Shown here: positions 17,157 to 24,690 of the stretch, piece by piece | How positions within the stretch are numbered: the stretch's first letter is position 1 | Layout: each line of letters opens with the position of its first letter | NCBI GenBank assembly: GCA_937873205.1 | Contig: CALMVO010000070.1 | Span: 1-51,900 of the forward strand | Origin: an uncultured Acetobacteraceae bacterium | GTDB lineage: Bacteria; Pseudomonadota; Alphaproteobacteria; Acetobacterales; Acetobacteraceae | Reading direction: 5' to 3' | Length of the DNA: 51,900 bases | Translations under genes and position numbers: made by a program | Notes under the pieces: generated by a model | Told to the model about the DNA's origin: nothing | Seen by the model: only the letters and a program-made list of their open reading frames with translations | Databases searched by the model: none

Positions 17157-17483
17157 ATGGCTATAGCAAATCAATATATGCTCACAAGCAAGGAGCTTCT
17201 AGAACTAGCTATCAAGCACCTAGACCTTCATGAGGGGCATTGGTTTTTCGGAATACAGTTTGGTATTGCAATGACTAACTTCGGACCGGACACGAATTCC
17301 ATGAACCCAGGGGTTGCTGTCGCTGCGAATGCTTTTACTCTTATGAGAGTTGACCCGGCGCAATTGTCTGGTGATCCTAATATGCGACCGCCCGCGTCAC
17401 TAATACTTGATGCCGCTGTTGTAAACCCGAGCAAACCTCCTACTTTTGCCAGAGGCGCTCAAAAAAAGAGTGGTGGTGGATAA
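17157..17483 (+). CDS. Unknown third protein of the hicAB-like operon
   Basis: A 108-residue protein that I do not recognise. Its ATG lies one base after the hicB stop, and GGAG inside the hicB end can serve as its ribosome-binding site, so it belongs to the operon. Residues 9-21 look helical (LTSKELLELAIKH). Residues 28-66 look like beta strands (HWFFGIQFGIAMTNFG, then GVAVAANAFTLMRV), followed by SLILDAAVV and a basic, glycine-rich end. There is no signal peptide or membrane segment. It shares the AT-rich composition of hicB. Some HicAB modules carry a SecB-like chaperone as third gene; this protein is shorter than SecB and no SecB motif is evident. Confidence 0.6.
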   Translation: MAIANQYMLTSKELLELAIKHLDLHEGHWFFGIQFGIAMTNFGPDTNSMNPGVAVAANAFTLMRVDPAQLSGDPNMRPPASLILDAAVVNPSKPPTFARGAQKKSGGG

Positions 17484-17539
17484 ATTGTTGTTGTGATCGA
17501 CCGGTGGTAGTTAGATTTCGCATTCCACCCGCTGCCAAT

Positions 17540-18142
17540 ACCCTCAGACGTTCACGCTCGGCGTCGCCAGCAGAACCGGCCACGCCCCATACCTGCGACC
17601 CATTATCGTCCCGGCGGTGATCCTTGCGCCACGCGCTCTCTTGGGCGTAGCGGGCGAGGTAGGTGCCGGCGATGTGGTGGTGATGGCCCTGCTCGGCCCG
17701 GCGCATCCGGGAGAAGAAGCTCTCCGCCCCGTTCGTGCAGGCGCCGTCCGCCGAGTAGACGAGCTGGTGGTTGATCCGCTTGACCATGTAGCGGCCCTGG
17801 AGGGCGTTTCACGAGCTGGCCTCATCGGCCATGATCTCGGTCCCCGTGGCGACGTGGTTGCGGATGAACGAGGCGGCCGACGCCTCGGTCGGGAAGGCTG
17901 ACGGCATGGTCCGGCCCTCGCGCTGGCGCACCACGACCACGCACTGGCGCTTGCCGTTCTGGTTGCGGGCCAGCCGGCGATCGACCCGGTTCTCCCGGCG
18001 ATTGGCGGGCTTCACGTAGCCGCCGAAGTAGCCGCCATCGACCTCCACGACCTTGCCCTCGCCACCCAGGCGGAAGCCCTTCATCTCGGTCGCCATGGCC
18101 TCCCGCAGCTTGTGTGACAGCACCAAGCCGTCTTGTACTGCA
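17540..18142 (-). pseudogene. IS1595-family (ISXO2-like) transposase, decayed remnant
   Basis: On the minus strand, VQYKTAW at about 18140 shifts frame into LSHKLREAMATEMKG and continues with VVEVDGGYFGGYVKPANRRE, IMADEASS, then an in-frame TGA (17809-17811) where family members have Trp, then MVKRINHQLVYSADGACTNG, AESFFSRMRRAEQG and HIAGTYLARYAQESAWR. These are the DDE-type residues and end region of ISXO2-like transposases. The N-terminal zinc ribbon and about 100 residues are missing because the oprB 3' part begins at about 18143. The element therefore has at least one frameshift, one nonsense codon and a 5' deletion, and no terminal repeats could be defined. Confidence 0.8.
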
Positions 18143-18625
18143 CGTCGAGATCGCGGCCTCGAGCCTCAACACCGCGGCCAACTATCCGGGCGGCGGCGTG
18201 GCCTACTTCCAGGGTGCCAAGGTCATCTCGCGCGGCCCGGCCCGGCCTGGCGGGCCACCGGCGAACCTCCAGCTCTACAGCCAGCTCGACGTCGCGGTCG
18301 ACAAGCCGCAGCCGTTCGATCTGGACGCCAGCGTCGGCGCCAACCTGACCGGCCTGCTCGCGATCCGCCCGTCCGACATCCTGGGTCTCCAGATCAAGTA
18401 CGTGCGCCTCAGCGCCGTCGAGGCGGCGTTCGAAACGAGGGAGCACACCCTGCTCAACCGCGGCAAATTCGTCGGCCTCCAGGCGCGCGACGAGTTCGAG
18501 TTCGAGGCGTCCTATCAGATTCAGGTCACCCGGTACGCCACCATCTCGCCGTATGGCGAGTATTTCGACGACCCGGACGACTACGAGGTGCCCTTCGTCA
18601 ACCACCTGCCCTCGAACGGTCTGGC
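18143..18625 (+). pseudogene. oprB-type carbohydrate porin, 3' part (detached)
   Basis: The frame covering 18114-18728 reads, from about 18150, YPGGGVAYFQGAKVISRG, DKPQPFDLDASVGANLTGLL, IRPSDILGLQIKYVRLS and ISPYGEYFDDPDDYEVPFVN, ending near NHLPSNG. This is the C-terminal half of an OprB porin, whose N-terminal half is at 14384-15228. After NHLPSNG (about 18622) similarity stops, so the last one or two beta strands and the terminal aromatic residue are also missing. The 15229-18142 insertion separates the halves, and the porin cannot be made. Confidence 0.75.
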
Positions 18626-18950
18626 GGCGGCACCTATTGCGAATCCCGCTCGGCCCGGCGTTGGGGACGAGTTCCAAGCCGTTCTGAGGGCCTTGCGGCT
18701 GCCTCCCTCGATGGCAAGGCCGATGTGACGTGCGGGGCGGCGGGTCTCGATCGAGACCCGTTCCCAAGCCAGGCGCTCGTCCCCGGACCGGCAGACGCGG
18801 CTTACGGAGTTCGAGTTCGGGGTGGGACGATCGCACGGCCTGCCGGAGGATGGCGAGTTTGCATCGGCGATGCCATCAGGTCATCTCTGCTCCGCGGCCG
18901 CCTGCGCAGTAGGGTTGAGCCGACGACGTGCGGCACGAGGGCGCCCTGAC
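18626..18950. other. Junk-like sequence between oprB remnant and ThDP enzyme gene
   Basis: About 325 bases with no supported gene. The frame of the downstream enzyme is open from 18822, but the added residues have no family similarity. A perfect inverted repeat GGTCTCGATCGAGACC lies near 18745-18760. The stretch probably derives from the same rearrangement that cut the porin gene. Confidence 0.4.
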
Positions 18951-21308
18951 ATGCTGGATTTGGATACGGAGCGGCAGGTCGACGTCCTGGCCTCGCTCGA
19001 GGCCCTCGAGACGCGGCTTCGCTGGCTGTCCGCCTGGACCATCCACAATGCCAACCATCTCCGCGACAGCCGCGACGGCCTGAAGGTCGGCGGCCACCAG
19101 GCGTCCTGCGCCTCGATGACGGCCATCATGGCAGCACTCTACTTCCATGTGCTGCGGCCGCAGGATCGCGTCGCGGTGAAACCGCACGCAGGCCCGGTGC
19201 TTCATGCGATCCATTACCTGCTGGGGCAGCAGAGCCGCGAGCGGCTGCAGCGCTTCCGGGCGCTGGATGGCGCGCAAAGCTACCCGTCGCGGACGAAGGA
19301 CAGGATCCCGGTCGACTTCTCGACTGGCTCGGTCGGGCTCGGCGTCGCGGTCACCGCCTTCGCCAGCCTGGTGCAGGACTACCTGGTCGCGCACGGCCAG
19401 CTGGCCGAGGCCGAGGCCGGCCGCATGGTCGCCCTGCTCGGCGATGCCGAACTCGACGAGGGCAACATCTACGAGGCCCTGATCGAGTGCTACAAGCACG
19501 ACGTCCGCAACTGCTGGTGGATCGTCGACTACAACCGGCAGTCGCTCGACGCGACGTCGGCCGACCGGATGTTCAGCCGGTTCGACGACATCTTCCGCAC
19601 CTGCGGCTGGCGCGTGCTCACGCTCAAATACGGCCGCCTGCAGCTGGAGGCGTTCGCGAGGCCCGGTGGGCGGGCGTTGCAGGGCTGGATCGACAACTGC
19701 CCGAACGCCGATTTTGCCGCCCTCACCTATTCCGGCGGCGCCGCCTGGCGGTTGCGGCTCCTCGCCGATATTGGCGAGGAGCGGGACGTCGCCGCCCTGC
19801 TCGGGTCCTATGACGACGAGGCGCTGGCGAGCCTGATGACCGGCCTCGCCGGCCACTGCATGCAGACGCTGCTCGAGGCGTTCGAGGGCGCCGGGGACCC
19901 GACGCCGACGCTGTTCATCGTCTACACGATCAAGGGCTACGGGCTGCCCTTCGCTGGGCACAAGGACAACCATGCCGGACTGATGAACCCGGCACAGGTC
20001 GAGACGCTGCGGACGGCGCTCAACATCCCGACCGGGCGCGAGTGGGACCAGTATGCCGGGCTCGGCGACAACGCGGCGGCCCGGCTGCGCGCCTTCGTCG
20101 AGGCGTCGCCCCTGGCGGCGGGGCGGACCGCCGGGCCCGTCGCCACCGTGCCGGTCCCGGCAAGGCTCGCCGTGCCTGAGGGACGCGAGCAGTCCACGCA
20201 GGCGGCGTTCGGCCGCATCCTGCTCGACGTCTCGAAGGCCGGTGGACCGCTCGCCGACCACATCATCACGACCTCGCCAGATGTGACGGTCTCGACCAAC
20301 CTCGGCGCCTGGGTGAACCAGCGCGGGCTGTTCCGACGGCAGGAGCTCCGCGACGTGTTCCATGCCGCCAAGATCCCATCCGCGCAGCGCTGGTCGGCGC
20401 ATCGGGCGGGGCAGCACATCGAGCTCGGCATCGCGGAGCACAACCTGTTCCTGCTGCTGGCGGCACTCGGGCTGTCCGGACCCACCTTCGGGACCCGATT
20501 GCTGCCGATCGGGACGGTCTACGACCCGTTCATCGCGCGTGGCCTCGATGCGCTGAACTATGGCTGCTACCAGGACAGCCGCTTCCTCCTGGTCGCGACG
20601 CCGTCCGGCCTGACCCTCGGTCCGGAGGGCGGCGCGCACCAGTCGATCAGCTCGCCGCTGATCGGCATCGGGCAGCCGGGCCTGACCGCCTTCGAGCCGG
20701 CCTATGTCGACGAGCTCGCCCTGATCATGCGCTGGGCGTTCGAGCACATGCAGGCCGCCGACGGCGGCTCGGTCTATCTCCGGTTGACCACGCGCGTGCT
20801 CACCCAGCCGGAGCGTGCCGACGACGGCTGGGAGGCGGACGCGCTCCGGGGCGGCTACTGGTTGAGGCCGCCCGGCGCCGAGGCCGAGGCCGCCATCGTC
20901 TATGCCGGTGCGATCGCGCCCGAGGCGTTCGCCGCCTGGGAGGAGCTGAGCCACGACCTTCCCGGCCTCGGCCTGCTCGCGGTGACGTCGCCCGACCTCC
21001 TGCATCGCAGCTGGAGCGCACGGCGCGCGCGGCGCTGGTCGCCAGGGTCCGACGCGCGTTCCGATCCGGAGCGCAGCCATGTCGAGACGCTGCTGGGCAG
21101 GCTGGCCCCCGGCGCCGGGCTCGTCACCGTCGTCGACGGGTCACCGCTGACGCTCTCCTGGCTGGGCGCGGTGCGCGGCGACCGGGTCAGTCCGCTCGGC
21201 GTCGACCGTTTCGGCCAGACCGGCGACCTGCCGGACCTGTATCGGACCTATCGGCTCGACGCCGACGCGATCATCGATGCCTGCGCCGACCTGTTCCTGG
21301 AGAACTGA
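18951..21308 (+). CDS. ThDP-dependent transketolase / pyruvate-dehydrogenase-E1-like enzyme
   Basis: A 785-residue thiamine-diphosphate enzyme. The order is an N-terminal ThDP domain (GGHQASCASM near 45; KPHAGPVLHAIHY; the diphosphate/Mg motif GDAELDEGNIYEAL near 164, closing with DYNRQSLD), an activation loop with TIKGYGLPFAGHKDNHAG, then a pyrimidine-binding domain (HIELGIAEHNLFLLLAALG, TLGPEGGAHQS) and a C-terminal transketolase domain. The pattern is closer to homodimeric AceE than to TktA, but it is about 100 residues shorter than AceE and no E2/E3 genes are nearby. It may act as a stand-alone 2-oxoacid or acyloin enzyme in the surrounding catabolic cluster. GAGGG precedes the ATG at 18951. 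Confidence 0.8.
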   Translation: MLDLDTERQVDVLASLEALETRLRWLSAWTIHNANHLRDSRDGLKVGGHQASCASMTAIMAALYFHVLRPQDRVAVKPHAGPVLHAIHYLLGQQSRERLQRFRALDGAQSYPSRTKDRIPVDFSTGSVGLGVAVTAFASLVQDYLVAHGQLAEAEAGRMVALLGDAELDEGNIYEALIECYKHDVRNCWWIVDYNRQSLDATSADRMFSRFDDIFRTCGWRVLTLKYGRLQLEAFARPGGRALQGWIDNCPNADFAALTYSGGAAWRLRLLADIGEERDVAALLGSYDDEALASLMTGLAGHCMQTLLEAFEGAGDPTPTLFIVYTIKGYGLPFAGHKDNHAGLMNPAQVETLRTALNIPTGREWDQYAGLGDNAAARLRAFVEASPLAAGRTAGPVATVPVPARLAVPEGREQSTQAAFGRILLDVSKAGGPLADHIITTSPDVTVSTNLGAWVNQRGLFRRQELRDVFHAAKIPSAQRWSAHRAGQHIELGIAEHNLFLLLAALGLSGPTFGTRLLPIGTVYDPFIARGLDALNYGCYQDSRFLLVATPSGLTLGPEGGAHQSISSPLIGIGQPGLTAFEPAYVDELALIMRWAFEHMQAADGGSVYLRLTTRVLTQPERADDGWEADALRGGYWLRPPGAEAEAAIVYAGAIAPEAFAAWEELSHDLPGLGLLAVTSPDLLHRSWSARRARRWSPGSDARSDPERSHVETLLGRLAPGAGLVTVVDGSPLTLSWLGAVRGDRVSPLGVDRFGQTGDLPDLYRTYRLDADAIIDACADLFLEN

Positions 21309-21355
21309 GGATCGACCGAGCCCCTCGTTTTACTCGGAGGCACCGTGCCATGCCC

Positions 21356-22204
21356 CTATGCATCCCGCCGGACGACCTCGTGCGTCTGCGATCCGAGCTG
21401 ATCGACCGCGGCCGTGATCCGATCGCCGATGGCGAGGTATTCCGGCGGCTTCATGCCGAAGGCCACGCCGGACGGCGTCCCGGTGATGACGAGGTCGCCG
21501 GGCAGCAGCGTCTGGAATTGGCTGACATGGGCGATGAGCTCGGCCACCGTGAAGATCATGTCGGCCGTGCGTCCATCCTGGCGGACAGTCCCGTTCACTT
21601 CCAGACGCAGGGCGAGCGATTGGGGATGGCCGACCTCGTCAGGCGTCACGAGCCAGGGTCCGATCGGGGTGAAGCTGTCGAGGCTCTTGCCCTTCCCCAT
21701 CTGTCCGCCGCGCTCGAGCTGCCAGGTGCGCTCCGACACGTCGATCGCGGTACAGTAGCCGGCGACGTGATCGAGTGCCGCCTCGACCGCGACGTCGCGG
21801 GCCGCCGTTCCGATCAGCACGCCGAGCTCGATCTCCCAGTCGAGCTTCGTCGCCGATGCCGGCACCACGATCGGGTCGTCGGGGCCCGACAGGGAGCCGA
21901 TCGATTTGTGGAACAGCAACGGATGGTCCGGGATTTCGAAGCCGGCCTCGATGGCATGGGCCCGATAGTTGAGGCCGATCGCCAGGATCTGGCGGATGCC
22001 GGTCACCGGCACGCCAAGACGGGGCGATCCGTGCACGAGCGGCAGCTTTTCGGGATCGATGGCCGCCAGCAGCGCCAGGTGATCCGGGGTCAGCATGTCG
22101 ACCGCGATGTCGCGCAACAACGGCCAGAGCGAGCGGACGCGGCCGCCGGCATCGAGCAGGCCCGGTCTCTCCTCGCCAGGTGGTCCATACCTGAGAAGTC
22201 TCAT
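21356..22204 (-). CDS. Fumarylacetoacetate hydrolase family protein
   Basis: A 282-residue FAH-fold enzyme, which typically hydrolyses or decarboxylates beta-diketo acids at the end of aromatic degradation (fumarylpyruvate, acylpyruvate, oxopentenoate). The catalytic core begins ILAIGLNYRAHAIEAG. Metal ligands appear as the glutamates in DWEIELGVLIG and the aspartate in AIDVSER; the substrate loop KSLDSFTPIGPWLVTPDE and the end GDLVITGTPSGVAFG are characteristic. GGAG lies eight bases before the ATG. It converges on the ThDP enzyme gene (47-base gap) and is divergent from the VOC gene across about 200 bases. Confidence 0.9.
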   Translation of the reverse strand: MRLLRYGPPGEERPGLLDAGGRVRSLWPLLRDIAVDMLTPDHLALLAAIDPEKLPLVHGSPRLGVPVTGIRQILAIGLNYRAHAIEAGFEIPDHPLLFHKSIGSLSGPDDPIVVPASATKLDWEIELGVLIGTAARDVAVEAALDHVAGYCTAIDVSERTWQLERGGQMGKGKSLDSFTPIGPWLVTPDEVGHPQSLALRLEVNGTVRQDGRTADMIFTVAELIAHVSQFQTLLPGDLVITGTPSGVAFGMKPPEYLAIGDRITAAVDQLGSQTHEVVRRDA

Positions 22205-22407
22205 GCGTCACTCCGGCACCAGAACGTGCCGAAGGTAGAGCCGGCAACGCGACCGGGTAAAGCCACCACATGTCGGGTCGGCATCCGGTGACGCCAACGG
22301 ATTATCCCCAGGCGACGGAATGGATCTTTACCAGATCGCCGCAGTTTTGTAATGTCTTGAGAAATAAAGACGCTCGTCCCCGAACAGGCGCACCCGAGGA
22401 TACGACG

Positions 22408-23001
22408 ATGGCCATCATCAAGCCGAAGCTCCATCACGTCACGCTGAAGACGACGCGTCTTCAGGAGATGATCGATTGGTACGGGATCGTGATCGGCGGC
22501 GAGGTCACCTACGTGGACCCGCGCAACGCCTGGATGACCAACGACGACGCGAACCACAGGATCGCGTTTCTCGTCGCACCGGGGCTGCGCGACGACGAGG
22601 CGAAGACGTGCCATAACGGAATGCATCACAGCGCGTTCGAATATGACAGCTTCGACGATCTCATGACGTCCTACAAGCGGCTCAAGGACGAGGGGATCGA
22701 GCCCGCCTTCAGCCTCGAGCACGGTCTGACCACGTCGCTGTACTATGGTGATCCGGAAGGCAATTTCGTCGAGCTGCAGAGCGACGCGTTCGGCGACTGG
22801 GCCTTGTCGACCCGGTTCATGCGGACGTCGGCGAGCTTCGCCGCGAATCCGATCGGGTACTTCTTCGATCCCGAGCGCGTGTATCGGGCGCACCTCGCCG
22901 GAACCGAGTTTTTCATCCTGCAGGCGGCGATCCGCAGGGAGGAATACCTCCCGGCGAAGATCCCCGAGATGGGGCTTCCGATACCGGAACCGGTCGCCTA
23001 G
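22408..23001 (+). CDS. VOC-family protein (extradiol-dioxygenase-like)
   Basis: A 197-residue vicinal-oxygen-chelate protein with two beta-alpha-beta-beta-beta modules. The metal triad can be assigned as His in PKLHHVTLKT, His in NGMHHSAFEYDS, and Glu in GNFVELQSD, as in extradiol ring-cleavage dioxygenases of the small type. GAGG precedes the ATG. The open frame upstream to 22270 has no family match. The TAG stop codon at 22999-23001 lies inside the first copy of the 108-bp repeat, so the natural C-terminus may have been altered. Placed next to an FAH-family hydrolase, it may perform ring cleavage in the same pathway (inference). Confidence 0.85.
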   Translation: MAIIKPKLHHVTLKTTRLQEMIDWYGIVIGGEVTYVDPRNAWMTNDDANHRIAFLVAPGLRDDEAKTCHNGMHHSAFEYDSFDDLMTSYKRLKDEGIEPAFSLEHGLTTSLYYGDPEGNFVELQSDAFGDWALSTRFMRTSASFAANPIGYFFDPERVYRAHLAGTEFFILQAAIRREEYLPAKIPEMGLPIPEPVA

Positions 23002-23105
23002 AGGATGATCCGATCGCTTAGGCTTACGGATCATCCTCTAGCTTGTTGTTTTGACGAGCATCTTTATCCGATCGAACGAGTCCGTTCGATCGGATGATGC
23101 TCTAG
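22998..23105. repeat. 108-bp double-hairpin repeat, copy 1
   Basis: The unit begins and ends with CTAG. It holds a first hairpin (TAGAGGATGATCCG pairing with CGGATCATCCTCTA, 22999-23040), an AT-rich spacer, and a second longer hairpin (GAGCATC...ATCCGATCGAAC pairing with GTTCGATCGGATGATGCTC, about 23056-23102). The outer ends are themselves imperfect inverted repeats, which looks like a miniature mobile element. A second copy is at 35000-35107. This copy provides the stop codon of the VOC gene. Confidence 0.85.
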
Positions 23106-23130
23106 AGCTTCGCCTTTAGGGATCGTGTCG

Positions 23131-23571
23131 ATGGACACCGACGCTCCGACCTCGGTCGGCGCGCTTTCCCTGGAAGCCCGCATCGAGATCGGCGAGCTGA
23201 TCGCCGAGCACGCCTGGCTGATCGATCACGGCCAAGCCGACAGGCTGCCGCGACTATATGTCGAGTTGTGCGCGCACTACGGCGCCGGCGAGGACCTGAT
23301 CGGCATCGAGGCGCTGCGCGCCTGGAGCATCCGGCGCGCGGCGATGACGGCCCGCACCTCGCGGCACGTCTGCACCAACATCCGCCTAATCGACGAGGGT
23401 CACGGTCGAGCCGCCGGGACCGTGCTTGTGACGCTGTTCAGGCACGATGGGCCGGCGGCCGGCGCTCCGGTCCCGTTCGCGGTCGGCGAGTACGAGGACC
23501 GCTATGTGTCATGCCCGGACGGACGCTGGCGGTTCGAAAGCCGTCGCTTCTCGATCGTGTTTGGACCGTAA
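23131..23571 (+). CDS. NTF2/SnoaL-like protein
   Basis: A 146-residue protein of the NTF2-like superfamily. The first helix carries the usual IAEHAWLIDHGQADRLPRLY pattern (start of SnoaL-like domains), followed by strand-rich TSRHVCTNIRLIDEGHGRA and the closing SCPDGRWRFESRRFSIVF. These proteins are isomerases, hydratases or the beta subunits of ring-hydroxylating oxygenases; no alpha subunit is present here, so a small stand-alone role is likelier. The ATG at 23131 follows an AGGGA box; it begins 26 bases after repeat copy 1. Confidence 0.75.
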   Translation: MDTDAPTSVGALSLEARIEIGELIAEHAWLIDHGQADRLPRLYVELCAHYGAGEDLIGIEALRAWSIRRAAMTARTSRHVCTNIRLIDEGHGRAAGTVLVTLFRHDGPAAGAPVPFAVGEYEDRYVSCPDGRWRFESRRFSIVFGP

Positions 23572-23619
23572 CCGCCATCCGACGACCGACATCAGACCGA
23601 AAGCTGTTGGAGAGCGCCG

Positions 23620-23952
23620 GACGCCGCTGCCGCAGTTCCAGTCGCTCGCCTACCACACCGGCGACCTGCAGTACCTGTTCCCGCTGTTCCACGGCAGCGT
23701 GAACGGCATCGAACATCCGCTGAACCTGCAGCAATCGTTCCTGTCGGACGAGATGGTGGCGCTGTGGAGCCTCTTCGTCCGCACCGGCAACCCGAACGGG
23801 ATCGGAAACTTCCCCGGCCCCGCTACGATGCCAGCCAGGCTGCCACCTCGTTCTACCTGTCGGAGAACATTCCCTTCCTGTCGCTGCTGAAGGACAGCAC
23901 CGTGTCACAGCAGCACAGCTGCGACTTCTTCCTGCCGTTCATCGCGTTCTGA
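23620..23952 (+). pseudogene. C-terminal fragment of a type B carboxylesterase
   Basis: Starting near 23640 the frame reads AYHTGDLQYLFPLFHGSVNG and ALWSLFVRTGNPNGIGNFP; a single-base shift near 23815 moves it to RPRYDASQAATSFYLSENIP and HSCDFFLPF before the TGA at 23950. This equals the last about 110 residues of carboxylesterases, including the catalytic-histidine block (compare SAHTVELQYIFPGF in the intact gene at 7669-9252). The catalytic-serine half is absent. It is a truncated, frameshifted leftover. Confidence 0.75.
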
Positions 23953-24327
23953 GGCTGATCCCGACCCACCGTCGTCCCTGGATGCCAACCCGGGACGACA
24001 AACGCGCTCGGGTCAGTCCTCAGCGCGGTACGGAGGGATCGCCGGCTGTGGTCGAAGCCGTCGCGATGCGATGAGCCGCCTGCCTTTGCCGCCATCGTCA
24101 TCTGGCGGTCGAGTCTCGCCCAAAGCAGCGGCACCGGCGCGGGCGAAGTCCGACGGATCGGTGGGGTCGCCGACATGGCCCGGGAGCAGGAGGTGCGACG
24201 GTGCGGGGCCCAGGATCTATCGAGAACGCGCTTGGCCGTCAGGCCGGGGCGACACCATTCAAGCACAAGTCACTCGGCGCCCCGACACGTCCAAGGCAGG
24301 ACCAAATCTGATCACGGCACGTGGCCA
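23953..24327. other. Gene-free stretch
   Basis: About 375 bases. An antisense frame of 137 codons is open but has no recognisable motif and arginine/serine-rich composition typical of chance frames in GC-rich DNA. Nothing else was identified. Confidence 0.4.
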
Positions 24328-24585
24328 TCACGGCCCATCATAGCGGATGAAGCCGCCACAGTCGGCCGCAAGGGTCTGGGTGTCCGGCACGCAGCTGTCG
24401 TTGCTGAGGCCCTTGGCCGCGTGATGCATCGGCATGGCATCCGACATCACCCTCGGCGACAGGTTCTCGGCATAGCGGGCCGGACCGTCCGTCATCGGCC
24501 CGGCGCAGGCGGCAAGGACGAACCCGGCGGCGGTGATGACCGCGAAGCGGGGGGTGTGACGGCAACTCGAGAAGATCCTGGTCAT
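24328..24585 (-). CDS. Small putative lipoprotein
   Basis: An 85-residue protein with a lipoprotein signal: a basic N-terminus, a hydrophobic segment FAVITAAGFVL and the lipobox LAAC at about residues 25-28. The mature part is short, has two further cysteines (in NDSCVPDTQTLAADCGGF) that could form a disulfide, and no recognised domain. GAGGG lies six bases before the ATG, which supports this start over the much longer open frame to 24990. The downstream region is the gene-free stretch; upstream, 105 bases away, a divergent LysR gene begins and might regulate it. Confidence 0.6.
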   Translation of the reverse strand: MTRIFSSCRHTPRFAVITAAGFVLAACAGPMTDGPARYAENLSPRVMSDAMPMHHAAKGLSNDSCVPDTQTLAADCGGFIRYDGP

Positions 24586-24690
24586 GACAAGCCCTCGTTT
24601 CTGTTCAACGAAGCCGAAATGGTTCTCGCCACCGCCCGGGACTAGCGCCGTCAGGCTGGACGTGGCGTTCCAATCCTGGAACGCTGGCTC

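Noticed and set aside
17157-17483. Calling orf3 a SecB-like chaperone
   Set aside because: The position is suggestive, but the length is too short and no SecB motif is visible; kept as unknown.
18876-21080. A 734-codon open frame antisense to the ThDP enzyme
   Set aside because: It has no domain motif, an arginine/valine-rich composition, and mirrors codon bias of the real gene on the other strand.
22998-23105. Reading the 108-bp repeat as an ordinary transcription terminator
   Set aside because: Neither hairpin is followed by a T-tract, and a near-identical copy exists 12 kb away in another setting, so a dispersed repeat explains it better.
23853-24266. 137-codon minus-strand frame downstream of the esterase remnant
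   Set aside because: No motif, no ribosome-binding site and biased composition; overlaps the esterase remnant.
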